From Anisus vortex (lineage: Eukaryota > Mollusca > Gastropoda > Planorbidae): DNA of 64,000 nucleotides. The position numbers were made by a program, and so were the translations under genes. This document shows positions 53,457-64,000 of the stretch, piece after piece. The DNA lies in NCBI GenBank assembly GCA_949126835.1, contig OX421507.1, forward strand, positions 12,466,852-12,530,851. The letters run 5' to 3'. The notes under the pieces are model-generated. The model had not been told where the DNA came from and searched no databases. It worked only from the letters and a program-made list of their open reading frames with translations. Within the stretch, counting starts at the first letter, position 1, and each line of letters starts with the position of its first letter.

Positions 53457-54939
53457 CAGGGGTTAGCAACCTTTTGCTAATAATGTGCCAAACTAGAATT
53501 TTTAAATCAATCAGCGTGCCAACAGCCTAAAAGTCAACCTGCTCTATTATTCTTTAAAAAAAATATTTTTTATAGGGCTCTTAATTTAACTCTGTAACAA
53601 GACCATGGCAAAAAGCAAAAGTTATTTATAGAGAAAATAGTTAAAGCGTTTTATGTTTAATTAACAAAATTTAAGTGTCTATGATTATCATACTTGTTTT
53701 TGTGTGCATTTATATCAAATACAATATTTTATTGGTCTATTAAACTTTCACATCTATGGTCTTAATTTTGTTATTGTCTAAATATTATCATTTGGTAATA
53801 AAAAAAAGGATCTAACACTTATTAATATTCAATAAATTGTTTACTGTGATGTCCTATAATTTTTTTTTTCCAAAAATGTTTATTCATGAAAAATTGCATT
53901 TACATTACCAAAATTATTATTTTACACAGAGAAAAAAGGGATAGGAGACATTTATTGCATTTTTACAATTCCAAAGAGATAGAAGACAGCAGAGAATATT
54001 TAAATACTTAGTTTACCTGCACAATCTCATATATTTTACACGAAGAAAGGAAATAGAAGAACAGTTCATACACATTTAAGGGGATAGAAGACAAAATGTT
54101 TTACGAGACAAAGAGTTTTCTGACTAACTTTAAATTTAAATTCATTCATTCTTTTTATTTGACATTCAATCCTAGCATCCATACATATTTAAATTCCAAC
54201 TTTAAATTTAAATTCATTCATTCTTCTTTTTTTTACATACATGCTTAACATCCATACATATTCAAATTAATTTAAATTTAATTTAAACATGTATTAACCG
54301 TAAACATCCATTATTAACTATAATATGTTTAAGGTTATAAGATGACACGGTCCGATTAAAATTAAGTGGAATAGATACGTAGTAACCATACAAATTGAGT
54401 AGTAAATGTATTGTTTGAAATTATACATATAAATTGATTAGTCATAGAATAGTTATATAATTTTTGTAACTTTTAACAGTTTGATCATTTCAAAGTTATA
54501 AATTGTAAGCCATTTATTCTTTTATAAAAGGAAACAAAGAAACGTAAAAAAAAAATTTGCGCAAATAAAATGCGTTAGTTAGCTCCCTTTAATTAAAAAG
54601 GTGAGACTGGATGAACAAATTAATCCATAAATTTGAAAGTCTTGCCTTCGGTTAGATATAGGGATGTACATGTAGTTAAATGTTTTGAAATTGATTTCAC
54701 GCCAAGATATGTCCAGTCTCAAAGCAAATCCATTCCAGTGGTCCTTGTAAATGTTCAACTCACTAAAATGTGTCGCTATGTCATTCAGAAACATCGGCTT
54801 CAACATTCAGTTTTCCTCATTCAGAAGCTGAAAATGTTTATTTTTTTTTTTAACTCTATAAAAAAAAATATTCTTCGTGCCATTGAAAATTGCTCTGCGT
54901 GCCAAGTTTGGCACGCGAGTCTTAGGTTGCCGACCCCTG
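53457..54939. mobile_element. hAT element (1483 bp), perfect 8-bp target duplication
   Basis: Starts CAGGGGTTAGCAACCT, ends AGGTTGCCGACCCCTG, flanked by AATTAGAC (53449-53456 and 54940-54947). It is the same family as 36374-37814 in the opposite orientation: its left end is the inverse of that element's right end, and 54640-54850 matches 36470-36660 inverted. Non-autonomous, with a decayed transposase-like segment. Confidence 0.93.
54640..54850 (-). pseudogene. Decayed hAT transposase fragment
   Basis: The minus-strand frame reads PMFLNDIATHFSELNIY and beyond, resembling the DI-x-H-x-x-ELN segment seen in the C-terminal part of hAT/ZBED-type transposases. The equivalent stretch in 36374-37814 reads FLNDIAAHFSELN before a stop. 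Presence in two copies with partly conserved protein sequence supports descent from an autonomous element. Identification is by motif memory only. Confidence 0.4.
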
Positions 54940-54947
54940 AATTAGAC

Positions 54948-57039
54948 GATGTTTTGACACCATGTCGGTCTAATTGCATATACCGTGTGACATATTTACA
55001 CTTATCATAAATCTATTTTTTTTTTAAATAAAGATAGGATGGTGACACAGATATGTGTGTGTGTTCGTAAGTGTTAAAACGTGAGCCGATTTTATTTTGA
55101 GCCCACGTGCGGTGGGATCTTGTTGTGAGATCATGTATTATGGACATTTTCCGAAAATTCATCACCGGAACTATGTTAAATGTGTCAGCTTCGCGTTAAA
55201 AAAAAAAAGAACAAAAAACCTGAAGTTAGCAATGTACAATGTCATCACTTGACTGTGAAAAAGGCTCGTTTCTTAGTTTCTTTAATTGTTAGCTAATATA
55301 TGATAATAATTTAATATATGATAATGTGAGCTGAGTCTTGGAGCTATTACACTAAGGAGCATGGAGGCTTTTTTTAACACATAAAGACATTTATCATATT
55401 TCTGTTTCTTAGTTGAAAACACGTGATTGACTATTACCAGGACCTTTGAAAACGAGACTGCAACTTTACAGGGGCAATTAACTCTAGGTTACGTGTTTCA
55501 TTTTATAGTCGCCATTTAATGGTAATATTTTCATTACTTTTATTTTTGTATATGCGTACTTGGGCATATATAGGCACCATATTAATTGGGCATATATAGG
55601 CACCATATATATATATATATATATATATATAAACACTAAAGCCTTCTGCTCCCCCCCCCCCAACCACACCCAGTTATCAAACATTATCTGTGGCGCTACA
55701 GCCCAAGGAGGGCTGACCCGCCTCGTCGCCTCCATCACATAGACATGTCGGATGTTTGTTCTTTTCTCCGTGCCTGGACACCCAAGCTGTTGCAGACTCA
55801 TTGCAACATTATCTATCCGCCTTGGTCTGCTCTTAGGATCTACCTTTTCTAAAAAAAAATCTCTTTTACTATTGTGGGATGTTAGTACAATACAAATACT
55901 TCTTTCTTTTTGGAGCACATTCTTGCTCCATTGTCATTCTTTGTTGCTCCGAATACCCATCACTTTTATAATCCCTCCTAATTACTGCCGATAGCTCATT
56001 TCATGAATCGCCATCCGACCCCCTCCCCACACGCACACACTCCCCCAACTCATATCTTTTCATCATTTCTCGGGCGAGAAGGCATGCAATTAAATTACCT
56101 TTGGTATTCCCTATTTATGGATCTACATACCGGTAATAAAAAGACTAAGCCTTTGTCCGCCCCTCGCCACTCAAACTCTTAAAAAGGAATTGTGTCCTTA
56201 AAAAAAAAAGTTAATATTCACAAATTAAAAAATGTTTGACGTAGGGCTGGGAGGGGGGGGGGGGGGGAGGGGGGGGAGTTGGAATTTCCTAATAAACCGA
56301 TATTTTAAAGGGAAAGTCATCTGTTGTTTAACACCCCCCCCCCCCTATTTTTTAACAATCCACCCACTCAGCTTGAGTTTGGCAGACGATCACCTCCCTC
56401 ATTCATATCTGCTTACGTACCTCCGTTTAGGTGTGCATTCCCCTACCCCCCCCCCCCTTCCTCAAACGCGGACCCGCGCGCGCCATCGCCACCAATTTAG
56501 CACGTGCTTAACTACCTATACATCTGCTGCCGAGCCGAGGGAAGTGGGATCTACGTCATATTGAGAGCTCGTGTCTTTAGCATGACACACATTTTCTGGC
56601 CGAGGCTGGCACCGTTTCTTATTTCCTTCCCACTGACCTAAAACTAAAACAGTTTTTTTTATTTGAATATTTATACGCTCACTTTATCTGTTCTCTAACG
56701 GCGAAACGGAACTCTCTTAAATATTGAGGGTAAGAGTTATTATTTTTAACATGTAAAGATCCATTTGACAGTTTGTGTGTGTTTAAGCGCACAATTTTAT
56801 TGTGTTCACGACATTAGCAAAGAATTAAGAATAATTAAGATACACATTTATTGTTTATTTCTTATATTGTTTGCCAAAACTATAGACTAATGACATACCG
56901 TAAAATTTGTAGAACTCTGGTTTAAAAAAAAAAATTCATTTAGACTTTAGTGATTACAAAATTGAATAAAATGTATTTTAAAAAAGGAGAACACTACGCA
57001 ACTAGTCTAATAAGGTTCTATACTAAAGGCTTTATGTGG
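54948..57039. other. Intergenic DNA, no gene seen
   Basis: Contains a (TA)n tract at 55604-55631, G/C runs (55651-55660, 56250-56276, 56332-56345, 56445-56457) and AT-rich sequence. No exon is recognised. Confidence 0.5.
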
Positions 57040-58110
57040 TTTAAAAAATATAATTTATTTTTATTATATTTATAGAGCGCTGCCAACAAACTGTAAGCTC
57101 AGAGCGCATTTAACATTGAGCAACAAACAACCAAGACCACGGATATATTTCTCTGAAAAGGATATAAAGCTAATTAATAAAAATTTAAAACTTTACAAAT
57201 ATATGACAAAGCAAATAAATGTTAGCATTACTCGACCTAATATAGGACAAAGATCTAAATGTTAGCATTACTCGACCTATTATAGGACAAAGCAAATAAA
57301 TGTTAGCATTACTCGACCTATTATAGGACAAAGCAAATAAATGTTAGCATTACTCGACCTAATATAGGACAAACAGATCTAAATGTTAGCATTACTCGAC
57401 CTGTTATAGGACAAAGCAAATAAATGTTAGCATTACTCGACCTAATATAGGACAAACAGATCTAAATGTTAGCATTACTCGACCTGTTATAGGACAAAGC
57501 AAATAAATGTTAGCATTACTCGACCTATTATAGGACAAAGCAAATAAATGTTAGCATTACTCGACCTATTATAGGACAAAGCAAATAAATGTTAGCATTA
57601 CTCGACCTATTATAGGACAAAGCAAATAAATGTTAGCATTACTCGACCTAATATAGGACAAACAGATCTAAATGTTAGCATTACTCGACCTGTTATAGGA
57701 CAAAGCAAATAAATGTTAGCATCACTCGACCTATTATAGGACAAAGCAAATAAATGTTAGCATTACTCGACCTATTATAGGACAAAGCAAATAAATGTTA
57801 GCATTACTCGACCTATTAAATATAATACTATATTATTATTATAAAAGTAAATCACTAGGGGTCTAAAAAAATGTTCGACGGTGAATATTAAAAGTATGTC
57901 AGTTAGTGAGGAAGTAAATTCCATTTTTTCGGACCAGAAATTGAGAAGGCTCTCAGGCCAACGGTTGTTAGAGAGAAACGGGGCACACCCATAAGCGAGG
58001 AGTCGACAGAACGAAATGTTCTTTGCGGAAGATAGGGTTTGATTAGTTCCTTGAGATTGGTCGGCATCAGGAGCCGGGCGGAACTGTTCTGAATTTGGCG
58101 AGTTTATGGC
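57040..58110. repeat. Dispersed repeat hosting a 41-bp minisatellite
   Basis: Left part TTTATAGAGCGCTGCCAAC with AGCTCAGAGCGCATTT resembles the TATAGCGC-type tails common in molluscan retroposons; the right part (57860-58110) is non-coding, GC-richer sequence. The 41-bp array occupies the middle. That these are one interrupted element is inferred. Confidence 0.35.
57205..57820. repeat. 41-bp minisatellite, about 15 copies, two unit types
   Basis: Shared core AATGTTAGCATTACTCGACC. One type has AAAGCAAATAAATG at the join, the other AAACAGATCTAAATG; the other variable site is ATTATAGG, AATATAGG or TGTTATAGG. The AGATCT type follows the AATATAGG type and precedes the TGTTATAGG type, showing duplication of multi-unit blocks. 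Confidence 0.93.
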
Positions 58111-58510
58111 ACTATTTTTTTTTATATAAGTACCGCGTTGACTATTTCCTTGTGTTGAGTGTATTCTCTACCAAAAGCGCGGGAAGTTAACTAAGAATTT
58201 TCGTATTGCCGGCTGATAAGAGAACAAAGAGATAAAGCCAGAGGGCGTTTAGGGCCCCAATTTAAGCCCCTCCACAGGCAGACGGCCCTGAAAACCTGTA
58301 GGGGCCTATACAAGCGATTTCTTCGGGGGCTCGATCAGTATTGTAAGATTTCTTTTTATGATAATAAAGTACAGATAATAAATGGGTCGTCCACATATTC
58401 CATCTTAAATCTCTTTGGTTCAAATCCAAATCGCCGGTACTCTTTCTTTGTTTTTTTTCCACCTTGTTTCTGGAGGGTATAGATCTATGATTAAGTAGAC
58501 TAATGCTTAC

Positions 58511-58761
58511 GTATTCAGCATTAAAAAAAGAATACAGATTCAGACAGAGATTACGATCATCTGCATAGATAATAGATACAGCAACAAAGATCTGATATTC
58601 CAGTATCTCGCATCCGCCAACGGAATTCAGAACTTTACAGTGCGAATCGATTCGCAGCGTGCTTGAGAAAGCCACCAATTTGAAGTGTTACGTCATTTCG
58701 CGCATTCCATTGGTTGTTTTCTGCAGACGAGAGCAGAAGAAGAAGACTGTGCGTGACGTCA
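58511..58761 (-). promoter_or_regulatory. Candidate CRE/CCAAT promoter with possible leader exon
   Basis: TGACGTCA at 58754-58761 is a perfect CRE. On the minus strand a CCAAT box (58709-58713) and a second CRE-like TGACGTAA (58688-58695) follow. A CpG-rich stretch then runs to a good splice donor, GAATAC before GTAAGC, with the exon ending at 58511. Together these look like a minus-strand promoter and first exon, but plus-strand use is also possible. No downstream coding exon was identified. Confidence 0.3.
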
Positions 58762-58819
58762 CTGCGGTTGAAACTCAATTATTTGTAGAGTGATATCAAA
58801 GTTAAAACGTTCGCTGTGC

Positions 58820-59564
58820 TTTTCTTTCTTCAGACGTCAGACTGATATTTCTTTTCATCGTTGATAAACTGCACTGCTAGTTTCTTCTATAACATGTGTC
58901 TTTCATTTCTTTATGCAAAAACAGTTGGGTGTTTGTTGTTATTTTCCAATTGATTTCAATAGTTAACAAAGGAGATCAGTCAGTTCGTAAATATGAATTA
59001 CCTGCCGCTGCTTCTGTTTCTATTTAAAACTATTTCTAGCAGTTTAATTGCTTTTTAGAAAAATATTTGTTTCTATTTATTATTTTTTCTTCAGTTTTAT
59101 ATTTTATATACCGGTATTTTACACATATTAAGTTGTATGGATATGTTGGTAAATATTAGACCATAAATATTGATATGCCCGTCAAATGTCAATTTGTTTT
59201 AATTTCTATAAATTGTTTATGGTTTGAAATTGTATTTGAAAGACTGTCCTCAAACTCGACGTGGATTCATGATAATAAAAAAACCCACTAATTTATTAGT
59301 AATTAAATTATTTCAAATTAAATTATTTGATGATTTAAAACTAACATTAAAAGGAAAAAAATAAGGCTTTTGCAATAGACTTCACAAGGGCTCCTTATCA
59401 CGTGACTTGTATAAACAACCTCCATGTTGGGGATCATAAAATAAATATAAAACTATAACTATAATTATAACTATAAGTATCCGAGAAAGTCTTTGTGTAC
59501 GATTTTATGCTCAAGATATTTGAAATAATATTAGACTAGTGAGTGTATTGTTATATCATATCAT

Positions 59565-59568
<4 letters not shown>
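58820..59568. other. Intergenic AT-rich DNA, no gene seen
   Basis: No exon, RNA gene or element end recognised. Confidence 0.5.

Positions 59569-59629
<61 letters not shown>
59569..59629. repeat. (TA)n microsatellite
   Basis: About 30 uninterrupted TA dinucleotides; open frames across it encode Ile-Tyr repeats and are artefacts. Confidence 0.97.
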
Positions 59630-59631
<2 letters not shown>

Positions 59632-60391
59632 CCTATCAATCTCAAAAGAAGTAGGCTATGTATGTACATACCGTATAAGCACAAACAGGTATATATAAAC
59701 ATAGAAACATACACACATATGGCCGAATTTATGATTGTGGGGACCCTGCTCCCAAGGTCCAAATTTATGTGGCGGCCCCTTGTGGCTTCGCCCCTGCCTT
59801 CCAACATGGATGTGTTAGCCTGTGTTTTGTGATGTGTGGTAGGGGGTCTCTTTTTTGTGGGGGACCCTGTTCCATGGAACATATGAAACATGCATAAATA
59901 CGCCTCTGCATACAAACACACGGTAATTATACATGATGTTGATGATACTTTAGGCTTCGTTTTTTAAATACTAAATTTAGAAACACTTCAGGAAAGAAGG
60001 TTACAAAGCCTCCTTTCTTCTTCGCACTCATTATTTAAAGATAGATTTAAAACGGGAAGGTCTGGAGCTTTGATGGATCGCGCTGTAGTGGTTTCCAAGT
60101 CTGTCTCAACTTTCAACTCCATCCAGTTTTTTTGTGTTTGTGGCGGTCTTCTGTGGACCAGAACAGGTTGCGAGCTGTTTCCGTAAAGCGGGAGTGAGTC
60201 AGGCTTAGTGATCAGGTTAATAAAGAAGCTGCTACTATTTAATATCACAATGCAAAAAGTTAAACCACAGTTCTTCTTCTCGACTACAATAATAATATAT
60301 AACGCATTCGATTATAATTTATTACAGCGAGGAATGGGTTTCCCGCACTAGTCAGAAAAAGTCAACAACACTAAAACATAGGATGCAACTT

Positions 60392-60908
60392 CAGAGGCGT
60401 GGCTAGAATATTCTGCGCCCCGGGAACGCTCTGTGAACACTGGGAATTCTCAGAGTTGATTGTGATGTACCCCATCCCTAATGGTAAAGCCACACTATAC
60501 TCAAGAATCATGTTTTTACTGTTATCATGATTCAACGAATCACTAGAATCTTGTTTCAGAGCAATTCAGAAATACGCTGTTTCACAATGAGCCATGCCAC
60601 ACGTAATTCATGATTCACAGAAAATCAAGACGCGCAATTTTATTTTCAAGAATCTAGAAAGTGTTGAGAGTGACTGTTCTTGCCATCTTTGTTTTGCCTT
60701 TTAACTAGGCTAATGATCACATGATCTAGTTTGCGCTTCCCATTGGCTGACACAGCTTGAATCAAGAATCATGTTTCCAAATTTTAGAACATGTTCTAAA
60801 TCTGTGAATCATCGCGAATCACTGCTGAAACTGATTCTGGTGAATCACGTTTCGCGCTATGCCACATTTGAAACGGGGAGATCATCTCAAGATGATTGCA
60901 CGCCTCTG
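60392..60908. mobile_element. hAT-like element (517 bp) with many GAATCA motifs
   Basis: Termini CAGAGGCGTG and inverse CACGCCTCTG, perfect over 10 bp. Flanking octamers TGCAACTT and TGTAACAC match at only 5 of 8, so the duplication is weak. The interior (60500-60850) has about eleven GAATCA/TGATTC words in both orientations. Non-coding. Confidence 0.55.
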
Positions 60909-61009
60909 TGTAACACTCTTCTGGTTGACATAAAAAAGAATGGATAAGGCCGGAAACAATATTCTTGAAGCAAAATATATATATATATATATGTATATAT
61001 ATAAATTTT

Positions 61010-61923
61010 ATATACTTTCACTTGTCTATACAATTTTATTTCCTTAACACTAACCTATAAATACATTTCAAGTGACTTAGACTTCCCTTTTTTTCCCCGT
61101 ATGGATTGGTTTTAATTATAGGTGACTTATTCATATAACTTGCTTAACTTATATGGATAAGTGAATTGTGACGACTTTGTAGTAAATTATAGCTGCCACC
61201 GGCCTCAATATTGGCACATACAAATGTATTATGGACGCTCAATCAATTCCTTCTATTGATCAAAGCTCACATTGCCATATTATAAAACAATTTGACTCTA
61301 AATTTAAAAAAAAAATAGTTGTATACAACACATAAAGGACTAGCTCTATAATATTTCGTTTCATAATCTCCTGGCACTAAAAAGTTTAATTCAGTTGCGC
61401 CGTCATTAACCTTTGTGCTCTAATAATCCCCAAGTCTCCAACCACCTTCAATGAATTTTTTTTGTTCAATACTATTGCAAAATTTCAAGTTAATGCGCAG
61501 GAATCTCAAAAGTAGTCCAATGTGTTGTTGGAAAACAATTACATTAAAAGAATAATAATTTAAAAAAAGAACAGCGTAGGAGGATGATGGGGTAGAAAAG
61601 GAGTAGATGGGATGGAGAGGGGGTGTGGAGGGGGTAAAGTACGTACGAGTGTCATGAGCAGCGTGCGGCATTCGAGCGTAGGGCGTGGGCGCATGACTAA
61701 TTATGGCCTCTCTGATCTCTTTTCGTGTTCCCCCTTGTAGACACCAGTGGGTCTCATAATGCTAACTTCCATGGACTCATGATATAGGCTAGGGGTTTTA
61801 GAGAAATATATCAATACTTAATAGAATGGTGGTTCGCCTCTCTTAGTTTGATAATTACCTTAATAAATACCTCGTTAATCCGCAAAGTAAAAACTTAAGT
61901 GGACGCTCATGTTTATGTACTTC
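61010..61923. other. Intergenic DNA, no gene seen
   Basis: AT-rich, with nothing recognised. Confidence 0.5.
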
Positions 61924-62253
61924 CAGGGCCGGCTCATCCATATAGGCAACCTAGGAGCTGCCTAGAGCGAAAAAAAAATTTTTTTTTAGGGGGGGGGGCG
62001 CATAATTGAGGATTTTTTTTAATTTGGGGATTTAAAAATACAAACTAAATTAAAGTTTAGTACTTCTGCGCGCTACCAGTACAGGCAGGCGAATTACTAG
62101 ATAATGTAAGGCGAAAGGTGTTTTATTTAAGTTGTCTTAGAAAATAGGAAAGTTTGCCCTAACACTACTCAGTTTCTCCTCGCCAAAGGCACTTTAATGA
62201 GGGCAGAGAATTTGTTTTCGCATAGGGCGTCAAAAACCATAGAGCCGGTCCTG
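61924..62253. mobile_element. hAT-type MITE (330 bp)
   Basis: Starts CAGGGCCGGCTC and ends GAGCCGGTCCTG (one mismatch in 12). Flanked by TGTACTTC (61916-61923) and TATACTTC (62254-62261), 7 of 8 matching. The interior GCCTAGAGCG-A/T-G runs and a near-inverse CGCATAGGGCG near the right end extend the symmetry. Confidence 0.8.
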
Positions 62254-62469
62254 TATACTTCTGTAATTGTAAAACTCTTTGATTCAACTGAAAAACAAAT
62301 CGCCCATGGGATTGAAGGTCAAGTGGCCGAAAAAGAAAAAAGGAAGGTAGAGGGAGAGAGGGTTAAAATCCCGTCGCCTCGCTGCTTTAAAGTTTTCAGT
62401 TAAGATGCACTCCCGTCGTGCCAACGCGTTCATGCAGCTCGAGCATAGAACGGTGCTAGAGTGATCCTT

Positions 62470-62576
62470 AAAAGCGTTGGCCCTCTAAAGGGATCCATGA
62501 AAGCGTATAAGAGGGATCCATGAAAGCGTATAGAGTGATCCATGTAAGCCGCATAGAGTATAGAGTGATACATGGA
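62470..62576. repeat. Short degenerate tandem repeat (GATCCATGAAAGCGTATA)
   Basis: GGGATCCATGAAAGCGTATAAGA recurs with variation three to four times (62500, 62514, 62535 and a GATACATGG variant). Non-coding. Confidence 0.7.
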
Positions 62577-63537
62577 CTCGGAATGTCTAATTAGTAAGTA
62601 GTTTGTTGCAGTTGTTTACTTCTGCGACACTGGCTCGGTATTTAAAGAAACTCTAAACAAACAAACAAACAAAAACTCACAAAGAAAAACAGATGACTCA
62701 CACTGGTGAATCTGATACTAGCTTCTCGTTCCCTCACCCACCCATTCCCCTCTCCCAATTATTAGACTTTCACGGCCTCGCTCCAGGTAAATTTAAAACA
62801 AAACAACATGATTCTTGGTTGTCCATAAAAAAAGAAGGAGGAAAAAAGCAAAGGAAAAAAACCTGATAGTTTAGAAATATTGACCGGGGGAGGGGGGAGG
62901 GGGTTTCTGGTACCAAAATAATATCGCAGAAGTTAAGAGAAAGATTAAAAATAAAACGAAAACCCACTAGTCTGGTACACCACTGTATATGTGAGTGAAC
63001 TGACCTAGTTTTCAAGTATTGCACATGCATAACATTTATCATTAGGCCTACAGGTTTTCTTTTTACGCAATTGTTACAGGTTGTTACTCTTTAACCGAGC
63101 GGTTCTCAATAGCTTTTTGTTGTTGTTGTTATTTTGGAACCATTAGGCCTAACCGGGGCCGCATTATGACCCTGAGAGGCCCTAAGCTCTAAAACGATTC
63201 CATTGCCTCTCCCGCTTTATAAAAGTATTTTAAAAGATAAAACGATAATAAATCCTAAAATCCAATTTTATAAATGCACTAAAACAAAACGTACAGTAAT
63301 ATGTTTTGTTGTAATAATATAGCCTACCAATTTCTTCCACATTTTATATATGGAAAATGTTCTCCTACTTTTAAACATTGCTAATTCATTGTTAAAAAAA
63401 GAATTGTATTTAATATAGGATCCCCTTTTCTGCCTAACTTGGCTTGGCTGAACAATTTGCACTATTAAATTAGGTCAAAGGTTATGATAAATTCATCTTA
63501 TGAACAAATCCCACGGTGGCCCATTCCTCTATTAGCT

Positions 63538-63617
63538 TTAACCCTTCCTGTACCGACCTACTTTCTATCTATGATCTTCAGTCCCGCTATATACGCGCCC
63601 GGGACTGTAAGGGTTAA
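63538..63617 (+). mobile_element. 80-bp TTAA-flanked MITE, copy 3
   Basis: TTAA-CCCTTCCTGTACCGACC at the left, GGGACTGTAAGGG-TTAA at the right, core CGCTATATACGCGCCCGGG identical to copy 1. Same orientation as 43244-43324. Confidence 0.8.
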
Positions 63618-64000
63618 TGGATAAGCCGACCTCATTTTGTACGTGCGATAGTTGTCTATTGTACGCAGACCGTTGTTATATATTAATTTGTACCCATAGA
63701 TCTAGAGCACCCCTCCCTACCCGCTTAAATGCTTTTTTTTTCTAAATGACAAATAGCCTAGGCTAAAGTAGGCTACACCATGCTCATTAAGTAGGCCTTC
63801 TGATACGCGGAATAAAAATTATTATTATAATTATCACAATATGTTGTTTTTATAATCACAAAAAAAGACATAATATAAGCCTACATTGCACAACATGACT
63901 ATTTAGTATTCCTAATTAATAATTATATTAGTTTTTTTGCTGCGCACAATACCCACCACGCTGATCTATACAGGCCTACGCTATTGTATAAATAGGTCTA
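63618..64000. other. Intergenic AT-rich DNA to window end
   Basis: Several TAGGCCTA-type words; no gene seen. Confidence 0.5.

Noticed and set aside
55560..55994. Open frames around 55.6-56.0 kb
   Set aside because: Driven by a TA microsatellite and C run; no conserved protein features.
58262..58678. 138-codon minus-strand frame near the CRE cluster
   Set aside because: It begins at a TTG, has no upstream in-frame ATG without a stop, and its composition is unlike a known family; kept only as a possible leader exon.
59539..59921. Frames over the TA microsatellite
   Set aside because: Poly(Ile-Tyr) by-product of (TA)n.

Overview
This is AT-rich eukaryotic DNA with GT-AG introns and very heavy small-transposon and tandem-repeat content. 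It looks like an invertebrate, most likely a gastropod mollusc. That guess rests on the animal-type RPL22, a CR1/L2/Jockey-type retrotransposon, a dense mix of hAT, Helitron and piggyBac-like miniature elements, and frequent AGGCCT-centred words. It is an inference; no species can be named from the sequence alone.

Two genes are well supported, and they are divergent. (1) On the minus strand, 24247 to 11229, a large C2H2 zinc-finger gene can be assembled from five coding exons whose splice phases all agree: 24088-18610, 18468-17702, 15695-15048, 14740-14524 and 13426-11229. They encode 3102 residues. The N-terminal 1826 residues come from one 5.5-kb exon and are mostly low-complexity sequence. 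Five zinc fingers lie near the C-terminus, followed by a basic stretch and a Tyr/Ser/Gln-rich tail. The 5' leader holds four very short upstream ORFs. I do not recognise the family. (2) On the plus strand, 27860 to 33335, ribosomal protein eL22 (RPL22) has four coding exons and 132 residues, with a 5'TOP-like start and an E-box upstream. About 1.3 kb separates it from the probable minus-strand promoter near 26.5 kb.

The rest is accessory DNA. From 1 to 11 kb lie a hAT element with a nested SINE, a TTAA-flanked MITE, a Helitron with a tRNA-like segment, and low-complexity sequence that may include the zinc-finger gene's 3'UTR. The gene introns contain a Helitron with a duplicated 3' end (13491-14383), a hAT element (16198-17281), a SINE and a hAT MITE (32599-32812). 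From 35 to 45 kb lie a pair of ~300-bp direct duplicates, a 1441-bp hAT element with a perfect 8-bp target duplication, a candidate AP-1/TATA promoter with a leader exon, further hAT MITEs and two 80-bp TTAA-flanked elements. From 45.5 to 47.9 kb is a 20-bp minisatellite of about 120 copies. From 49.7 to 52.5 kb is a 21-bp minisatellite split by a 5'-truncated non-LTR retrotransposon with an open reverse-transcriptase frame. From 53 to 64 kb lie another large hAT copy, a 41-bp minisatellite, a CRE/CCAAT promoter-like cluster, more hAT-type MITEs and a third 80-bp TTAA element. Apart from the retrotransposon frame, I found no coding sequence right of RPL22.
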